64,000 bases of DNA from Flavobacterium flavigenum (GCF_027111255.2 NZ_CP114285.2:992001-1056000); one strand, 5' to 3'. Positions 43,366-54,251 are shown, counted from the first letter of the stretch. Notes: generated by a model from the sequence alone, not told the origin. A program made the numbers and translations.

Positions 43366-45432
43366 TTATATTAATTTTTTCAGACTTGTATAAACTGCCA
43401 ACTCTACATCGGCATGGTCTTTTGTATTGCATTGCTCAATCAAAGTTTTTAAATCCTGTGATTTTAAAGTTGATTTATTATCTAAAACCTGCAACAATTC
43501 CTGTGATGCATCGCTCAGCTTTTTAGCCAACGGCAGAATTGGCTGTACTAATGGCGCGTTGGCACTTAAGTCATTTAATTCTTTATCTAAGGCAATCCAT
43601 TTGTTGAAAAATGCAGCGACTTTTGCTTTGTTTTCTGGCGTTTTGTTTGCTAAATACTGCTTTACGGTATCATCAAAAGCCAAAGCATCTTTTGCATCAG
43701 GCGTGCAGGCATCTGCAAAAAGTGTAAACGGAGAATACATTTGATATTCTGTTCCGTTTTTATTTCGTGTATATCCTTTTAAGGGTTCACAAACATTTGA
43801 AAATTCGTTAAGCGATTTTACATTTTGGTTGTTTGCAATATTTCTTAGAATCACCTCTTTGTTGCGAATGTGCGTCAGACCCAATTCTTCTAATCGGAAT
43901 GAAATGGTTTCAAGACGTCTGCGCATATCGCCAACATCAGTAATGTTTTCAGCTGACCAAAGTCTTTCGGCAATTGCTGCTGTTCTTGGCCAAATTCTGG
44001 AATCTATTGTTTCGGGTGTCGCTAATTCTGTCCACATTGGAGCTTCGCCACCTAAGATTCTTGCCTTTTCTTCTGTAGTCAAATCAACTCCTTTTGGCAT
44101 TGGATCCGTTAAATAATGACTTTCAATTGGGTACATCAAATCGATATAATATCCGTTTGACAATACTGTTTTATAGCCTTTTTTTACTGCTTCGACTAAA
44201 GACTGCCCTGGCAAAACACCTTCATTTGGCCCTCTCCAGGAATGAATGATTGCATCTTTTGAAAGGTTTTTGGTTAAAATTTCTTCCCAACCCATTAATT
44301 GTTTTCCGTGTTTTTTTAGCATCGGAACCAGCTGCATGGTGAAATAAGTCTGTAATTCGTGGTTTGTTGCTAACTTATTTTTCTTTTTAAATTCCTGAAT
44401 CTTAGGATTGGTATCCCAGTCTTTCCCTTCATTTTCATCTCCTCCAATATGAAAATAAGCTCCGGGAAACAATGGGCAGACCTCATCAAAGATCTCGCTT
44501 AATATTTGATATGTTTTAGGGTTTGAAGGATCTAATGTAGGTGTAAAAATCCCCGCATTTCTTTCTACTCCATAAGTCGCAATTGCTGTTCCCTCAATAT
44601 TTTTTTCTGAAGTTCCGCCTTTTAGTGTAATCACTTTACTTCCTATTTCCGGAAAAGCCGTCAATATTGCAGTTCCGTGCCCTGGTACATCTATTTCGGG
44701 TACTATCAAAATACCGCGTTCATCTGCATATTTTACGATATTTTTAATTTCTTCCTGTGTGTAATACATTCCGTCCGAAGCCAGTTCAATTAGTTTTGGA
44801 TGTTTTTTCATTTCGATTCTCCAGCCCTGATCATCTACTAAATGCCAGTGAAAAACATTCATTTTCATAGCAGCCAGTCCGTCAAGATTTCTTTTAATTA
44901 CATCTACGGGCTGAAAATGTCTTGCAGCATCAATCATCAAACCTCTCCAGGTAAATCTTGGGAAATCTGAAATTTGTGCGTTCGGAAAATAAAATGATTT
45001 ATTAGTATTCTGTAACATCTGCAATAACGTTTCAAGACCATGCAAAGCTCCTAAATCGCTGGTTGCCTCTATTGTAATTTTGTTCTCTTTAATATCTAAA
45101 TGGTAGCTTTCATCTTCATACAAACCAATTTTTCCTCTTTTGGTACAGTTTATCTGAAGTTCTGCTGTGGGAACTTCGTTTAGTTTCGTAACAAAATCCT
45201 GTGAGAAAAAGAGACCTGTTCTGCCATCTAAGCGACGTAAAAAACGAGTTACGCCTCCAAATATTCTCGGATTTGGGTTTCCGGTAATATTTACTTTAAA
45301 GTCTTTTTTTAAAGCAAAATTGCCATCATTCAAAACAACATTTTGAGGCCAGGGCATAAGGTTTAGCTGCTCTTTTTTAATCTGAGCACTAGATGTTAAA
45401 CCTGCTAATAGTAGGACTAATATATATTTCAT
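43366..45432 (-). CDS. Beta-N-acetylhexosaminidase (GH20)
   Basis: A 688-residue secreted enzyme. The signal peptide (MKYILVLLLAGLTSSA) precedes a GH20b-like N-terminal domain (about 20-150) and the GH20 catalytic barrel (about 155-500). The paired catalytic acids Asp332-Glu333 are in FHIGGDENEGKDW; further landmarks are RGLMIDAARHFQPVD, KMNVFHWHLVDDQGW and EIDVPGHGTA. It cleaves terminal GlcNAc or GalNAc from chito-oligosaccharides or glycans in the periplasm or outside. It is the last gene of the locus nagB-susD-susC reads toward, with a 148-base gap from nagB. It supplies GlcNAc for NagB. Confidence 0.95.
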   Translation of the reverse strand: MKYILVLLLAGLTSSAQIKKEQLNLMPWPQNVVLNDGNFALKKDFKVNITGNPNPRIFGGVTRFLRRLDGRTGLFFSQDFVTKLNEVPTAELQINCTKRGKIGLYEDESYHLDIKENKITIEATSDLGALHGLETLLQMLQNTNKSFYFPNAQISDFPRFTWRGLMIDAARHFQPVDVIKRNLDGLAAMKMNVFHWHLVDDQGWRIEMKKHPKLIELASDGMYYTQEEIKNIVKYADERGILIVPEIDVPGHGTAILTAFPEIGSKVITLKGGTSEKNIEGTAIATYGVERNAGIFTPTLDPSNPKTYQILSEIFDEVCPLFPGAYFHIGGDENEGKDWDTNPKIQEFKKKNKLATNHELQTYFTMQLVPMLKKHGKQLMGWEEILTKNLSKDAIIHSWRGPNEGVLPGQSLVEAVKKGYKTVLSNGYYIDLMYPIESHYLTDPMPKGVDLTTEEKARILGGEAPMWTELATPETIDSRIWPRTAAIAERLWSAENITDVGDMRRRLETISFRLEELGLTHIRNKEVILRNIANNQNVKSLNEFSNVCEPLKGYTRNKNGTEYQMYSPFTLFADACTPDAKDALAFDDTVKQYLANKTPENKAKVAAFFNKWIALDKELNDLSANAPLVQPILPLAKKLSDASQELLQVLDNKSTLKSQDLKTLIEQCNTKDHADVELAVYTSLKKLI

Positions 45433-45580
45433 TTTATGGCGCTTGAAAAGTTATTATCCGGAGATAACATTAATAAATAGATAAAATAAAATCCAGAATG
45501 ATCTCTCTATTGATCCTCACTATCAGTATGAAATCAATCTGAATTTGGTCATTTGATTCAATCAAATCCTAAAAATAATC

Positions 45581-47518
45581 TTAGTAATCAAAACGTTTGA
45601 AAGCCTCAATAGCTTCATATTCAGCCAATCCTAATTCATCATATAGAATTGCTGTATTTTTATTTCGGTCTTCTGCCCTAACCCAAAACTCTCTGGAGTC
45701 GTTCCCCTGGAACATTACCCTGTCTTTTTGAGACTGGTGGTATAAAATCGCATGACGCTTCAATAATACTTCAGATGGAGAGAGCGGGACTGCCATATCA
45801 ATTTCGTGAATATCCCATTCGTGCCATGCTCCTCTGTACAGCCATAACCAGCAGTCATCCATGTACTTTTGAGGTTTCAGTTCTTTCATCGCGGCAAATA
45901 TGGCATTCAGACAAACTTCATGCGTCCCGTGCGGATCAGCGAGATCACCTGCGGCAAAAACCTGATGTGGTTTTATTTTGGCAATAATATCTTTTACGAT
46001 AGCAATATCTTCAGGACCTAACGGGTTCTTTTTTACCTGCCCTGTTTCATAAAACGGAAGATCTAAAAAGTGTGTATTTTCATCTTTTAGTCCGATGTAT
46101 CTTGTAGCTGCATACGATTCCCTTCTGCGAATCAATCCTTTTAATTTTCGAACTTCCAATGAATCTACCTGATCTTCAGATTTGTTGTTCAAAAATTCAA
46201 TTACTGATTTGAAATTAATTTTAGCATCGGCATCGCCGACAAAATCGTTACATACTTCAGCAAACTTTAGTGCTTCATCATCTGTAACCGCAATATTTCC
46301 GGAGGTTTGATACACTACATGAACATCATGCCCTTGTTTAATTAATTTTGAAAAAGTTCCTCCCATAGAAATCACATCATCATCAGGATGCGGACTAAAA
46401 AGAATCACTCGTTTTTTTGCAGGATTGGCTCTTTCCGGACGATGTGAATCATCTGTATTAGGTTTTCCACCGGGCCATCCTGTAATGGTGTGCTGCAATA
46501 CATTGAACATGTTAATATTCAAGTCGTAAGCAGAACCTTCCTGCGCCAAAAGATCAGACATTCCGTTATTATTGTAATCACGGTCTGTTAATTTTAAAAT
46601 GGACTGTTTTGTTTTTTGGCATAACCAAACAATCGCTTTGCTTTTTAATTCCTGTGTCCAGATACATTCTCCTACTAACCAGGGCGTTTTGAAACGCGTT
46701 AATTCTGAAGCCGCTGACTGATCTAAAACGAAAGTTGCATTAGAGTGGTTTTGCAAAAATGTAGCCGGAACTTCAGAACTGATATCACCCTGAATAGTTC
46801 TTTTGATGATATCGGCTTTGTTTTGTCCCCAGGCCATAAGTACAATTCTTTTCGATCTCATAATAGTCGAAACTCCCATGGTAATGGCTCTTTTCGGAAC
46901 GTTATCGATTCCATTGAAGTCAGATGAAGCATCTACTCTTGTAATGTGATCCAGTGTAATTATTCTTGTACCGGAGTTAATATGTGATCCAGGTTCATTG
47001 AAACCTACGTGACCTGTACGTCCAATACCCAATAATTGAAAATCAAGTCCGCCGGCTTGTTTAATATTCATTTCATAGTCGATGCAATATTGATTTAATT
47101 CCTCAATTGCAACGGTACCGTCAGGAATATTAATATTGTCAGGATCAATATCAATATGGTTAAAAAGATGCTGATGCATGAAATAGTGATAGCTTTGATT
47201 GTTCTCCTTTGTCATTGGATAATATTCATCCAGATTAAAAGTGATTACATTGCTAAAACTTAATCCTTCTTCTCTATGCATTCTTACCAATTCCTCGTAC
47301 ACTTTTATAGGAGAAGACCCTGTTGCCAGACCTAATACACAGGCTTTATTTTTTTCTTGTTTTGATCTGATTAATTGTGCGATTTCCTGTGCTACAATTA
47401 CAGAAGCTTCTGCTGAACTTTTAAAGATTTCATTGTGAATTTTTTCAAATCTTGTTTCTTCAAATTTTCCTGCACTTTTATAGCTGATATCAGGTTTTAT
47501 TTCTAAAGCACTTTTCAT
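45581..47518 (-). CDS. nagB: Glucosamine-6-phosphate deaminase fused to a PIG-L/LmbE deacetylase domain
   Basis: A 645-residue fusion. The N-terminal isomerase/deaminase part (about 25-290) has GLATGSSP (63-70), TFNLDEYY and GIGRTGHVGFNEP (164-176) of NagB. The C-terminal part (about 370-620) has the zinc motif SPHPDDDVI (HPDDD at 377-381) and ADPHGTHE of the PIG-L/LmbE family, which commonly removes N-acetyl groups. The ATG at 47518 is chosen; the longer reading has no plausible N-terminus. The fusion is known in Bacteroidetes. It could deacetylate and deaminate amino sugars in series, which is inference. The gene follows susD on the same strand. Confidence 0.93.
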   Translation of the reverse strand: MKSALEIKPDISYKSAGKFEETRFEKIHNEIFKSSAEASVIVAQEIAQLIRSKQEKNKACVLGLATGSSPIKVYEELVRMHREEGLSFSNVITFNLDEYYPMTKENNQSYHYFMHQHLFNHIDIDPDNINIPDGTVAIEELNQYCIDYEMNIKQAGGLDFQLLGIGRTGHVGFNEPGSHINSGTRIITLDHITRVDASSDFNGIDNVPKRAITMGVSTIMRSKRIVLMAWGQNKADIIKRTIQGDISSEVPATFLQNHSNATFVLDQSAASELTRFKTPWLVGECIWTQELKSKAIVWLCQKTKQSILKLTDRDYNNNGMSDLLAQEGSAYDLNINMFNVLQHTITGWPGGKPNTDDSHRPERANPAKKRVILFSPHPDDDVISMGGTFSKLIKQGHDVHVVYQTSGNIAVTDDEALKFAEVCNDFVGDADAKINFKSVIEFLNNKSEDQVDSLEVRKLKGLIRRRESYAATRYIGLKDENTHFLDLPFYETGQVKKNPLGPEDIAIVKDIIAKIKPHQVFAAGDLADPHGTHEVCLNAIFAAMKELKPQKYMDDCWLWLYRGAWHEWDIHEIDMAVPLSPSEVLLKRHAILYHQSQKDRVMFQGNDSREFWVRAEDRNKNTAILYDELGLAEYEAIEAFKRFDY

Positions 47519-47561
47519 TTTTTTATTTTTTGTATTATATATGAATTTAAGATTTTTATGT

Positions 47562-47595
47562 AATGGTATAAGCAACTAGTGTTACCTATACCATT
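47562..47595 (-). other. Hairpin between susD and nagB
   Basis: AATGGTATA (47562-47570) pairs with TATACCATT (47587-47595) around a 16-base loop. No T-run follows on the minus strand, so it may moderate rather than stop transcription between susCD and nagB. Confidence 0.45.
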
Positions 47596-47627
47596 TACAA
47601 CCAAACTTATTCTTTTAATCTTTATTT

Positions 47628-49217
47628 TTAGAAATTAGGTCCTGTAGTATCCCACCAAAGTCTTGTTCCTCCTGTGTCAGGGCCTCCCAATTTAGAGATA
47701 CCTGAATCTACACCACCTTGATTGCTTGATTTCTCCGATTGAACAAAATTGATTCTTCGTACTCCGTACTCAGTAGTAATTGTGTTTCCACTGTAATTTT
47801 TAAGTACCGGAAAAAGTTTTGGATAACCTGTTCTTCTGTAATCAGACCAAGCCTCTTGTCCTTCTGGAAAACCAGCTATCCATTTTTGAGTAATAATTTT
47901 TTGCAATTTCACTTCATTTGTTGCTGAATCGTCCCAGGCAACAGTAACATTATTTACTGCAGGAGAATTATTTACAGGGAAGTTAGGATCAACATATGTC
48001 TTAGGTAATTTCGTGTTATCAGCGATATAAGCTGATACACCTGCTGCATCTCTTTGTCCAAATGATGCGGCAATACCTTGTTCATATAATGATTTAGCAT
48101 CACCTCCCATATTCCATCCTCTTAAAGCACCTTCTGCTCTTAAGAAATAAGCCTCAGCTGTAGTCATTAAAACAATTTCGTTTGTTTTTGCAGCAGTTCC
48201 AAGACCCGAAAAGTCCTGGTGGTCTGCTTTCGCAGCGATTTCGATTCCTGTACGAACACCTTTATATTGACCAGGAAATTTAGATGATAAATCAAAATAA
48301 TTTTCAATTCTTGGATCTTCATAGCCTCCCATAATAGATTCCATATCAGCAGACATACGAATATCTAACCATGAATCACTAATTGTAGCAAGCGGATTTG
48401 TATAAACAGGAGATACAATTTTAAATAAATCGCCGTTTGATTGCATTACTCCAAATTTATGTGATACTGCCTTCTCTGCCTGAATTTTTGCTAAAGCAGG
48501 ATCTGCTTTTACAATACGCATCGCCAATCTTAAGCGCAAAGTGTTAGCAAATTTTACCCATTGTTTATATTTTCCTTTATATCCTGATAAATCAGTTGTT
48601 TTAAAAGTACTTTCTCCGGTATCTCCATCATCAACTCTTTGCGTCAAATCTGCAACTGCAATATCCAATTCATTAAAAAATTGATTGTAAACTTCTTGTT
48701 GGCTGTCATATTCTGTAGGGCTTGAATTTCCGTATTTAGAATATATGATTGGACCAAAAGTATCTGTTAGCCTGTGCATTCCTTCTACTTTCAAAATCAA
48801 TGATAAAGCATAAAACTGATTGAATTTTCCTTTTGATTTCTTTTCGATGTCTACTGCATTATACATTACATTTTTATAAGCATAATCCCAGATAAATCCA
48901 TTCCAGCCATCAACTAATGAATAGGTTGTATTATTTATACCTCCTGCAAAACCTGTTGGCGTAGCCATATATCCCGACCAAATATCAGCGTTTAAGTTTT
49001 GTTGTAATTGGTATACCCATTCGAAATTAGCAGTTATTACCTGAATATTATTAAATATAGGTGCGAAACCTTGTTTGATATGATTAAAATCCTGCTCTAA
49101 TAATTCTGGTGTAATCCCTTCCTTATTGGTGTTAATCTCCTCAAAATTGTCTGTACAACCAAACGTTGCCAACAATGAAATACAAACAGCTGCTTTTGTT
49201 ATATTATTTAGTTTCAT
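47628..49217 (-). CDS. SusD/RagB-family nutrient-binding lipoprotein
   Basis: A 529-residue lipoprotein with lipobox ATFGC (Cys21). Tandem TPR-like helices carry SusD-type segments such as WVKFANTLRLRLAMRIVKADP, NEIVLMTTAEAYFLRAEGALRGW and KLQKIITQKWIAGFPEGQEAW. It belongs to the SusD_2 type. It lies ten bases after susC, and the pair captures oligosaccharides at the outer membrane. Given its partners (GH20, NagB), GlcNAc-containing oligosaccharides are the likely substrate. Confidence 0.93.
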   Translation of the reverse strand: MKLNNITKAAVCISLLATFGCTDNFEEINTNKEGITPELLEQDFNHIKQGFAPIFNNIQVITANFEWVYQLQQNLNADIWSGYMATPTGFAGGINNTTYSLVDGWNGFIWDYAYKNVMYNAVDIEKKSKGKFNQFYALSLILKVEGMHRLTDTFGPIIYSKYGNSSPTEYDSQQEVYNQFFNELDIAVADLTQRVDDGDTGESTFKTTDLSGYKGKYKQWVKFANTLRLRLAMRIVKADPALAKIQAEKAVSHKFGVMQSNGDLFKIVSPVYTNPLATISDSWLDIRMSADMESIMGGYEDPRIENYFDLSSKFPGQYKGVRTGIEIAAKADHQDFSGLGTAAKTNEIVLMTTAEAYFLRAEGALRGWNMGGDAKSLYEQGIAASFGQRDAAGVSAYIADNTKLPKTYVDPNFPVNNSPAVNNVTVAWDDSATNEVKLQKIITQKWIAGFPEGQEAWSDYRRTGYPKLFPVLKNYSGNTITTEYGVRRINFVQSEKSSNQGGVDSGISKLGGPDTGGTRLWWDTTGPNF

Positions 49218-49227
49218 GTTTTTAATT

Positions 49228-52200
49228 TTAGAAAGTTACGTTTAAATTAAGACCGATACTTCTAGTAGACGGTAAACCATAAATATCTACTCCCTGTAAA
49301 CCTTGACCTGTACTTAATGCAATGTTTGGATCAAAAGGTGCATCTTTATAAATAAAGAATAAGTTTCTAGCAATTAATGAAATACTAGCAGATTGAATTA
49401 AAGGTAAAGTTTTTGGATTGAAATTATACCCGATAGAAACTTCCCTAACACTTACATTTGTAGCATCATAAACATACTCTCCTGTGATACCTGCTCTTCC
49501 TCCAACTTGAGTATAATATGATTGTGCAGATACATTTGTTACCGCTACACCATCACTTGCTCTAACTCCATTTATCGCAACTCCACCTGCATTTCTTGCA
49601 TCACCTGTTGCTTTTGAAACTCCAAACGAGTCATTTTGTGCTTCAGTTAAGCTCATTACATCTCCACCAAAACGGCCATCAATCAATACATTAGCAAAGA
49701 AAGATCCTAGTTTAAATGAATTTGACCAACCTAACATGAAATCCGGATTAGAATTTCCAACTTCTTCAAAATCAGTTTTTTGAAAAGTTCCATCATCATT
49801 TAATAAAATTCTGCCCTGAGCATCTTTTTTAAAGTTGATTCCTTCAATAACTCCGTAAGGTTTTCCTTCAACCAAAGCATATCTGTAGCTGTTTACTCCA
49901 GCTTCAGTCAGGTTAACTCTGCCTCCTAATTCAGTAGGTATTTCTTTTACGTTATTTTTGTTTTTAGAAAAATTAAGGGCAGTATCCCAGGAAAATTTAT
50001 CTCCTCTAATAATTCCACCGCTTAAAACAATCTCAACACCTTTATTTTCTATACTACCTGCATTAATTCCGTAAAAATCATAACCTTGATCATTTACTGG
50101 AGCTACTACTTGTAAGTATTGGTTTTTAGTTTCAGAGTTATAATAAGATATTTCAAAACTTAATCTGTTGTTGAACATTCTCCACTCAGTACCAAATTCA
50201 AATTCAGATTTCAACTCTGGCTTCAGTGTTTCACCTGGTCTTGGTCCTACTTTAGGATTAATTCCAGAAACACCTGGTGCAGAATAATAGGTAGGATTAG
50301 TAACAAAAGGATAAATATCATTACCAACTTTTGCAAAAGTACCACGAATTTTACCATAATTAATCCATTCAGGTAATGTTGCCATTTCGCTAATAAGAGC
50401 TGTTACCCCTACAGATGGATAAAAATAAGGATCTGAAACTGTAGATGACCAGTCATTTCTTCCTGCAAGATCTAAGAACAACATATCTTTATATCCAAAA
50501 GTAGTTGCAGCAAAAACTGACTGCACTTCTCTTTGAGAATCTACTGTTTGATAGTTACCCGTATTATTGTTAAAATTATGAAGTGTAAACCAGTTTGTAA
50601 TGTTTAATCCTCCACTAATTCCAGAATCTAAAATTGTTTTCTGATTGGTTAAAGTATTAGTTATACTTGTTCCAATATTAGCATTAAAAGAAAAATCATT
50701 TCCAATTTTTGTATTTATTGTAGCGATTAAATCAGCGTAACGTTGTGTACTTAAAGAATTCTCGTTTATATATCTTCCGTTTACATGAGAAAGAGTTCCT
50801 TGTGTTGTAGCATATATTTTTTTATCAAAAACACTAGTCACTCTATTATAGCTGTATCTGGATGTAATACTTAACCAATTATTAGCTTTATAATTTAAAG
50901 ACAATGCTCCGTTAAAGAAATCATTTTTATCTTCAGATTTATTTCTGTTAATTGCCCAATATGGATTTTGCATAATATCTCTGTTAGTCATCCAGTTTTG
51001 TGCCATTAAGTTTCTTGCAGGATTGAATACTTCATAATTATCTTTGTAATAATTAAAGTCATTTCCTCTTGGCATTAGGTAAACCCCTGTTAATGGGTTG
51101 AAATAAAATCCATTTACCGGTTTATTTGCAATTTTTTGAGATGTATAATTGGCATTAGCTGAAAATGTCAATTTATCATTAAAGAATTTAGCCGTTTGTC
51201 TAACCCCAAAGTTATTTTTCTTTAAACTATTTCCCTCTACAATTCCTGTAGCAGAAGTATTAGCATAAGAAAATGCAGTAGAGGAATTCTCAGAACCAAT
51301 TGAATATCCTACTGAGGTAATTTGTGTAGTTCCAGTATTAAAAAAATCTTTTACGTGATCTTTTGTTTTCCCTGCTGGTCCCCAAGACTCATCAGCACCT
51401 GGAGCAGCAATATAATCTGTCTGAAATTTAGGCATATAAGCAGCTTCTTCAAAAGTTGTAACAGATGAAGCAGTAACGTTAGCTTTTCCGGTTTTAGCTT
51501 TTTTAGAAGAAAGTAAAATGACACCATTTGCTCCTTGCGAACCATATAATACAGAAGCTGCAGCACCCTTTAGAACTGTCATTCCTTCATAATCATCCGG
51601 ATTTATTAAAGAAACTACATCTCCACCATCACGGTTACCTCCCGACAAACTACCAAAAGAATCATTTGGCTGTCCTGAACCTGAATTCAGCATCGGAATA
51701 CCATCAATAACATATAAAGGCTGACTGTTAGAAATTGAAGAATTACCACGAATAACTACTTTTGTAGACCCACCAGTACCACCAGAACTTTTAGTTACAG
51801 CAACACCAGCTATTTTACCAGCAATAGTATTAACTACGTTAGCATCTCTAACCCTTGTTAACTCTTCGCCTTTTAGCTCTTGAGCAGCATATGTTAAAGA
51901 TTTTCTTGTTTTCTTTAAACCTAATGAGGTTACCACAACTTCATTTAGTGCATTTGATTTAGCTTGTCCCATTTTTACATTAATTGTAGTTTCATCGCCT
52001 ACAACAATGCTTTGTGTTTCAAGACCTACATAGCTAAAAAGTAAAGTCTGTCCTTTTTGTGCTTCAATCATATACAAACCGTGAAAATCGGTTGTACCAC
52101 CTTTTTGACCTCCTTGTACAGCCACAGAAGCACCAGGTAATGGCATTCCATCAGAATCTGTAATCACACCCTTGATACTTTTTACCTGTCCAAGTGAAAC

Positions 52201-52245
52201 TTGAGCTGTAAAAGCAATCATAAAGATTAATAAAATTTTTTTCAT
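49228..52245 (-). CDS. SusC/RagA-family TonB-linked outer-membrane transporter
   Basis: A 1,005-residue protein. The signal peptide (to about 19) is followed by a carboxypeptidase-regulatory-like domain (about 22-100, [17 protein letters not shown]). The plug is at about 115-235 and carries the SusC signature [21 protein letters not shown] 22-strand-type barrel follows and ends ...[10 protein letters not shown]. It imports oligosaccharides with SusD using TonB energy. It is the first gene of the susC-susD-nagB-GH20 unit. A TAAATTTA -7-like element (52272-52279) and a 21-bp-spaced direct repeat (52307-52338) lie upstream. Confidence 0.95.
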   Translation of the reverse strand: MKKILLIFMIAFTAQVSLGQVKSIKGVITDSDGMPLPGASVAVQGGQKGGTTDFHGLYMIEAQKGQTLLFSYVGLETQSIVVGDETTINVKMGQAKSNALNEVVVTSLGLKKTRKSLTYAAQELKGEELTRVRDANVVNTIAGKIAGVAVTKSSGGTGGSTKVVIRGNSSISNSQPLYVIDGIPMLNSGSGQPNDSFGSLSGGNRDGGDVVSLINPDDYEGMTVLKGAAASVLYGSQGANGVILLSSKKAKTGKANVTASSVTTFEEAAYMPKFQTDYIAAPGADESWGPAGKTKDHVKDFFNTGTTQITSVGYSIGSENSSTAFSYANTSATGIVEGNSLKKNNFGVRQTAKFFNDKLTFSANANYTSQKIANKPVNGFYFNPLTGVYLMPRGNDFNYYKDNYEVFNPARNLMAQNWMTNRDIMQNPYWAINRNKSEDKNDFFNGALSLNYKANNWLSITSRYSYNRVTSVFDKKIYATTQGTLSHVNGRYINENSLSTQRYADLIATINTKIGNDFSFNANIGTSITNTLTNQKTILDSGISGGLNITNWFTLHNFNNNTGNYQTVDSQREVQSVFAATTFGYKDMLFLDLAGRNDWSSTVSDPYFYPSVGVTALISEMATLPEWINYGKIRGTFAKVGNDIYPFVTNPTYYSAPGVSGINPKVGPRPGETLKPELKSEFEFGTEWRMFNNRLSFEISYYNSETKNQYLQVVAPVNDQGYDFYGINAGSIENKGVEIVLSGGIIRGDKFSWDTALNFSKNKNNVKEIPTELGGRVNLTEAGVNSYRYALVEGKPYGVIEGINFKKDAQGRILLNDDGTFQKTDFEEVGNSNPDFMLGWSNSFKLGSFFANVLIDGRFGGDVMSLTEAQNDSFGVSKATGDARNAGGVAINGVRASDGVAVTNVSAQSYYTQVGGRAGITGEYVYDATNVSVREVSIGYNFNPKTLPLIQSASISLIARNLFFIYKDAPFDPNIALSTGQGLQGVDIYGLPSTRSIGLNLNVTF

Positions 52246-52271
52246 GTTTATTTATTTTGTTAGTTATGGTG

Positions 52272-52279
52272 TAAATTTA
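52272..52279 (-). promoter_or_regulatory. Candidate -7 element for susC
   Basis: TAAATTTA (palindromic) differs from TAnnTTTG in the last base. No TTG lies at -33, which fits a promoter that needs an activator bound just upstream. Confidence 0.45.
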
Positions 52280-52306
52280 TTCTTAAGGGATTGTTAAAAA
52301 AAATAA

Positions 52307-52338
52307 TTTAAACCAACTGCAAAAAACTTTAAACCAAC
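52307..52338 (-). promoter_or_regulatory. Candidate LytTR operator: direct repeat with 21-bp period upstream of susC
   Basis: TTTAAACCAAC occurs at 52307-52317 and again at 52328-52338, exactly 21 bases apart. On the minus strand each reads GTTGGTTTAAA. The GTTGGT core resembles the LytTR half-site (GTT-N-R-T), and LytTR proteins bind two direct half-sites about two helical turns apart. The repeat begins about 27 bases upstream of the -7-like box, the usual place for an activator, and a LytTR gene lies next door. Confidence 0.6.
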
Positions 52339-52507
52339 GACATAAAACAATCAATAATGTGTTTTACGAAAACGTTATCTTAACAAAATAATACACGCTT
52401 TCTATAATTTTATAAAATTTTATTTAAAAAAATTGCGTTTAATTAAAGAATTGTTTAAAGTTGCATGATAATTTAGCTAACCATAATCGACGTAATCCAT
52501 CACTACA

Positions 52508-53560
52508 TTGAGTGAAATTCAAAAATTAAATTTTGATATTAAACTTCAAAATCACATCTGGTTCTGGGGAAGTTATTTTACTCTTAATTTTTTAAGATGG
52601 GGTGCTTATTTTAATGATTACGATTATTCATTTAAATCAAACCTGATTGAATTTTCGCTGCATATACCATTAGTCTATTTCAATCTTTTTGTTTTGGTAC
52701 CCAATTATGTTTTAAAACAAAAATATTTTAAATATACCATTGCATTATTAATTAGTCTTTTTACTGTCTATTTACTCAAAACAGCCTTAACCTATTATAT
52801 TATTTCAGAAAATATATGGCCGGAAGCTAATCGTGAATATAAGCCTTTTGATATCAATCATATTTTTGCAGTTTGTATTGGAGAACTGTATGTTTTGGCA
52901 ATGGCATCTTCTATTTATCTGACGCTAACGTGGCTGCGGGAGAGAGAAAGAAACAGGTCGTTGAGGGAAAATCAATTTAAAATAAAACTTAAATACCTCG
53001 AAAATCAGATTCAGCCACATTTTTTCTTTAATACATTAAATAATTTATATGCATTATCATTAGAATCTTCTGATAAAGTTCCTGATGTAATTATTAAATT
53101 ATCAAATCTAATGGAATATGTTTTATATGATGTAAAAGGAAACAAATCTGTATTACTAATAAAAGAAATAGATTACATTCAGAATTATGTCGAAATTGAA
53201 AAACTTCGTTTTAAAAATGTTGAAGTCACTATTAACCTTGAATCGGATATTGAAGATATCAAGGTGCCACCTTTAATCTTTATTTCGTTGGTTGAAAATG
53301 CCTTTAAACATGGAGGGGTAAACAACCAGAATCTAAAAATTAAGATAAATTTCAAAATTGTTGACAATAAAATGCTTCATTTTGAAATCCTTAATAATTT
53401 TGTAATTTCACAAAAAAATAATCCTAAAGGCGGTATTGGTTTATTAAATACCAAGAAACGATTAAAGTTAATTTACAGGAATAATTTTAGCCTGCAATAC
53501 AAAACAAAGCTGAATTACTATATAATAAGTTTGCAAATACCTATTCATAATGAAGATTAA
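52508..53560 (+). CDS. LytS/YehU-type sensor histidine kinase
   Basis: A 350-residue kinase. Four hydrophobic segments lie in residues 15-142, followed by a linker and the His_kinase domain, where the likely phosphorylated His171 is in NQIQPHFFFNTLNNL. The HATPase part (about 255-345) has ENAFKHGG and GGIGLLNTKKRL. The start is a TTG at 52508; an in-frame TAA lies at 52493-52495 and no ATG occurs between. It overlaps the response-regulator gene by 11 bases and diverges from susC, which suggests that it senses a signal for the amino-sugar locus. Confidence 0.9.
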   Translation: MSEIQKLNFDIKLQNHIWFWGSYFTLNFLRWGAYFNDYDYSFKSNLIEFSLHIPLVYFNLFVLVPNYVLKQKYFKYTIALLISLFTVYLLKTALTYYIISENIWPEANREYKPFDINHIFAVCIGELYVLAMASSIYLTLTWLRERERNRSLRENQFKIKLKYLENQIQPHFFFNTLNNLYALSLESSDKVPDVIIKLSNLMEYVLYDVKGNKSVLLIKEIDYIQNYVEIEKLRFKNVEVTINLESDIEDIKVPPLIFISLVENAFKHGGVNNQNLKIKINFKIVDNKMLHFEILNNFVISQKNNPKGGIGLLNTKKRLKLIYRNNFSLQYKTKLNYYIISLQIPIHNED

Positions 53561-54251
53561 ATGCTTATTAATCGACGATGAACCTTTAGCAATTAAAGTT
53601 TTACAAAATTATTTCACCAATTTTCCTGACTTTGAGGTTATAGGTACGTTCAATAATTCTTTAGAAGCACTAGATTTTATAAACAGTACACCTGTCGATG
53701 CTGTTTTCCTGGATATTAATATGCCCATGATGACAGGTTTTGAACTAATTAGCTTAATCGAAAACAAAACTAAAGTAATTATTACAACCGCTTTTAGGGA
53801 ATTTGCAGCCGAAAGCTATGATCTTGACGTTTTAGATTATCTCGTAAAACCTATTCCTTTACCAAGATTTATTAAGTGCATTAACAAAATCACGGCCGAA
53901 TACAATTTAAAAAACAATATCAAAACCGAAATTCCTAAGGGAGATTCGCATATTTTCATCAAAGTTGATAAAAAAATGATGAAAATTAATATCGAAGAAA
54001 TTTTATTCGTTGAAGGAATGAAAGAGTACATAAAAATTGTTACTTCTGATAAAACTTACATAACTCATAAATCTATTACTGCCCAATCAGAAGAATTGCC
54101 TGGTGATAAATTTATACGCATTCATAAATCCTATGTAATTGCGATTAATAAAGTTAAGTCGATTGAAGGAAACAGGATTCAAATCATGTCACATACAATT
54201 CCGATAGGCCGAAACTACAGTAAGGATGTAAAAGCCAAAATTCTGGAATAA
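53550..54251 (+). CDS. LytTR-family response regulator
   Basis: A 233-residue regulator. The receiver domain (about 1-120) contains the acidic LLIDDEPLAI, phospho-acceptor Asp55 in VFLDINMP, and DYLVKPIP. The LytTR DNA-binding domain (about 135-232) has IFIKVDKKMMKINIEEILFVEGMKEYIKI and RIHKSYVIAI. It is translationally coupled to the kinase by overlap. The direct repeat upstream of susC is the natural candidate target. Confidence 0.93.
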   Translation: MKIKCLLIDDEPLAIKVLQNYFTNFPDFEVIGTFNNSLEALDFINSTPVDAVFLDINMPMMTGFELISLIENKTKVIITTAFREFAAESYDLDVLDYLVKPIPLPRFIKCINKITAEYNLKNNIKTEIPKGDSHIFIKVDKKMMKINIEEILFVEGMKEYIKIVTSDKTYITHKSITAQSEELPGDKFIRIHKSYVIAINKVKSIEGNRIQIMSHTIPIGRNYSKDVKAKILE

